From contig NW_004450322.1 of NCBI RefSeq assembly GCF_000321225.1, positions 1,596,069 through 1,660,068 on the forward strand: DNA of 64,000 nt, read 5' to 3'. This stretch comes from Odobenus rosmarus divergens (Eukaryota; Chordata; Mammalia; Carnivora; Odobenidae). Below, piece by piece: positions 61,691 to 64,000 of the stretch. Position 1 is the first letter of the stretch, and each line of letters starts with the position of its first letter. The translations under genes were made by a program, and so were the position numbers. Under the pieces are notes generated by a model. The model did no database searches. It saw only the letters and a list, made by a program, of their open reading frames with translations, and was not told the origin of the DNA.

Positions 61691-61929
61691 GGTGCCTCAG
61701 TCGTTGGGTGTCTGCCTTCGGCTCAGGTCATGGTCTCGGGATCCTGGGATCGAGTCCTGCATCGGGCTCCCTGCTCCGCGGGAGGCCTGCTTTTCCCTCT
61801 CCCACTCCCCCTGCTTGTGTTCCTGCTCTCGCTGTCTCTGTCTCTGTCAAATAAATAAATAAAATCTTAAAAAAAAAAAGAAACTCCGTTAGAAAATTAA
61901 GCAAACAAGAAAAATGTCCTTAAAAAAAA
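61691..61929 (+). mobile_element. Can-SINE with 3'-transduced flank and two A-tails
   Basis: The SINE ends in a first A-tail (about 61869-61879). About 42 bp of non-SINE sequence and a second A9 follow. The identical 16-bp aatgatgtaacaaatt is found before the SINE (61675-61690) and after the second A-tail (61930-61945). The SINE plus the extra segment therefore inserted as one unit. Confidence 0.85.
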
Positions 61930-62400
61930 AATGATGTAACAAATTTGCAACAAACTTAGTGGCTGAACACAGCACAAATATACTATCTTACAGTTCCCGA
62001 GGTCAGGGAGGTCAGGAGTCTCACAGGGTGTCCGTGGGGCTGTGTTCCTTCTGGAGGCTCTCGAGGAGAATCCATTCCCTTGCCTTTTCCAGCTTTTAGA
62101 GGCTGCCTGCAGTCCTTGGCTCATGGCCCCTTCCTCCATCTTCAACGCCTGCAATGGCCAGTTGAGTCTTTCTCACATCAAATCACTCTGACTCTCTCTC
62201 TCCTGCCTCCTTCTTTCACTTATAAGAACCCTTGTGATTTACATTGCGCCCAGCCAGATAATCCAGGATAATCTTCCCCATCTCAAAATGCTTAACTTAA
62301 TCACATCTGCAAAGTCCCTTTTGCCATGTAAGTTGACATATTCCAGGCCCTACAGTTTATGATGTGGCTATCTTTGGGGGGCCATATTCTGCCTAGCACT
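61930..62400 (-). mobile_element. MLT1-like (ERVL-MaLR) LTR fragment
   Basis: The plus strand reads 'gcaacaaacttagtggctga', 'tctggaggctctcgaggaga', 'cttaacttaatcacatctgc' and 'atgtaagttgacatattcc', an antisense MaLR-type LTR. The SINE at 61691 inserted at its edge. Confidence 0.6.
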
Positions 62401-62579
62401 CAGCCCCTCCCTCACCAGACCTCTGTGGTCACTGCCAGTGTCCCCACCCTGAGGCCATGGAGGTGGACAGATGGGGGGCTTGCCCTTGAAGGGAGCAATT
62501 TGCCCATCCTGTAGGGAGAACGGCATGTCACCAGATAATTAAGATTGGGTGATTCTTGTAAGGATAACAAGAACAACAC

Positions 62580-62725
62580 TATCAGCATTTACCTCCCAGT
62601 TACTCTGTGCCAGACCCTGAGCTGATTACTTTACATGAATCATGCTTTTCTCACACCAACGCCACGATGTAAATTCCATTTTTATCACGAGTGTACAGAT
62701 GAGGAAACTGAAGCCCTGAGTGCCT
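62580..62725 (-). repeat. MIR SINE fragment
   Basis: 'acttctctgtgccagaccct'-like text followed by 'gtgtacagatgaggaaactg' marks a reverse MIR. Confidence 0.65.
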
Positions 62726-64000
62726 TCTGTGTTCTCATCAGCCCTGAGCACAGTCCTTTGTTGGGGCCTCCATAATCTTCCTCTGTCTCCTCCTCCTTGT
62801 TACTACTACTTGGCCCAGTATCTTGATCTCAAAGGGGCCCCTGCTATCTGTCCTCGGGTCTCAGCCCTCAGCTTAGCCGTCACCTGACCACAGAGTACAA
62901 CCCCTCCACTTCCCATTCTGGATGTCTGGAGTCCAGGGAAGTCCAGGTTTAAGCCTGAGCTTCCTGCAAAGTCAAAGTGGCCTTTTCCTTTCATTCAGGG
63001 AAGGGTGACTGAAGCCGTGGTCCCACGGTGAGGTGTGAGTGTCACCAGGCACAGCTCAGCCGTGGACCGTCCATATTCTAACCTTTACCAGCAGGGGGCA
63101 ACTCGTCTCTAAGACCAGGAACGCCTCAGGGAAGAAGACAGGAGGGACAGAGACTCAAACATTCACACCTGAGAGGGTCACAGACCTCTGGGTACATGAG
63201 CCCCAGACCTGGGTGTCCCTCAGAGCCTCCCTCTCTGCATGTGGACAGCTGGGGGGCAGCCGAGGGCCAGCTCTGCCTCTTCTTCCCGGAGGACCCTGGT
63301 CTTAGTCACTGCAAATGGTTTTCCTCTTCCTCCTGCTCTTCTTCCTCCTACCAGAAGCTCATTTCTGTGGTTAAAGGGAAATTCTCACATTTGTAATCTT
63401 TTTCTCATTGAAAGGTTTCATTTTAGGCTTTCTCCCCCACAAGATGGACTGGTTCTGTTGCCTTCACCACAGGGCAGGTTGGGCTACAGCCCTGGATCCT
63501 GAAGGCACTGGGGCTTCCCCAGCAGAGCCTGGGTTTAGGAAAAGGCCCCTGGGTCCCCATTCATATCCTGACCAGCTGCCGACTCTGCCTCCACCCAGTC
63601 CCCTCCCAAGGTCTGAATGCTGCGACTACAACTCCTAGCTGGGGCACGTAGATGCACGGGGGCTGCTGGTCTCGGGGAGACACAGGCCTGAGGAGGAGGT
63701 AGCAGAAAAGCTCTGGATGGCCCGAGGGGATGTACGGCTGTGGGGTGAGGAGTGACCCACCCACAACCTGCCCACTGACCTGCTGCTGGGCCACAGACCC
63801 AGCTCCTGCCCTCCATGGGTCTCAGTCTCCTCATCTGCACGATGGGCACGATTACATTCCCAGCACACAGAGGACGCTTATGAATGAAGGGGGATCTGAA
63901 GTGATGAGAAAGCAGATTTGGCCCCAGAGGACGAGGAGCAGGTCAGAGTTGCTGGGGATGCCCTGACTTGGGTCTCCTCAGGCACAGCCAGGGGCTGCCT

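Larger units (their letters stand above)
53960..64000. other. Repeat-rich DNA downstream of PPP1R3F, no gene recognised
   Basis: From the PPP1R3F 3' end to the window's right edge I see only retroelements and unique sequence without a convincing coding exon. In human the next genes are the primate GAGE family, which I would not expect here and do not see. The last 1.6 kb (62.4-64 kb) is largely unique, with short frames only. Confidence 0.55.

Overview
The window is mammalian X-chromosome DNA from a carnivore. It has the gene order of human Xp11.23: CACNA1F (minus strand, first two exons only), CCDC22 (plus, complete), FOXP3 (minus, all coding exons) and PPP1R3F (plus, complete). About twenty tRNA-derived carnivore SINEs (Can-SINEs, head 'GGGGCGCCTGGGTGGCTCAG') are present. 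I see no dog-type SINEC_Cf copies and no cat-type bodies, so an arctoid carnivore (bear, seal or mustelid group) fits best. The species call is an inference. The genes were assembled by joining exons at splice sites and checking reading-frame phase: CCDC22 gives 627 aa, FOXP3 432 aa and PPP1R3F 813 aa, close to the human lengths as I know them.

Layout. 1-2088: 5' end of CACNA1F, the retinal L-type calcium channel. 2089-3797: shared upstream region of CACNA1F and CCDC22, holding a SINE, an old L1 piece, a MIR and a CA/CG microsatellite. 3798-17270: CCDC22, 17 coding exons, encoding a CCC/Commander endosomal-sorting subunit. 17190-24619 and upstream: FOXP3, the regulatory T-cell master transcription factor. 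The FOXP3 and CCDC22 3' ends converge and their poly(A) signals cross, so the mature transcripts should overlap tail-to-tail. Upstream of the first FOXP3 coding exon, the intronic CNS2/TSDR enhancer is recognisable at about 26.86-27.07 kb. A candidate CNS3 with a kappa-B site lies at about 24.2 kb. The non-coding first exon and promoter of FOXP3 could not be found. Their expected position falls at a 50-N assembly gap (31209-31258) beside two L1 copies. 34.1-38.0 kb: FOXP3-PPP1R3F intergenic DNA. 38.0-53.9 kb: PPP1R3F, a glycogen-targeting PP1 regulatory subunit, with a CpG-island first exon, a promoter carrying eight inverted CCAAT boxes, and four coding exons. 53.9-64 kb: intergenic, dominated by an old L1, MLT1-type LTRs and a dense cluster of nested Can-SINEs. 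I see no gene there.

The genes are ordinary conserved mammalian loci and do not form a pathway. The points most worth following are: the converging CCDC22/FOXP3 ends; the TSDR with a CpG inside its dyad; a perfect TISU start context at Met65 of PPP1R3F that would make an isoform lacking the PP1-binding motif; the CCAAT array; a U12-like GC donor in CACNA1F; a Can-SINE that carried 3' flanking DNA with it; and the L1/gap structure that probably hides FOXP3 exon 1.
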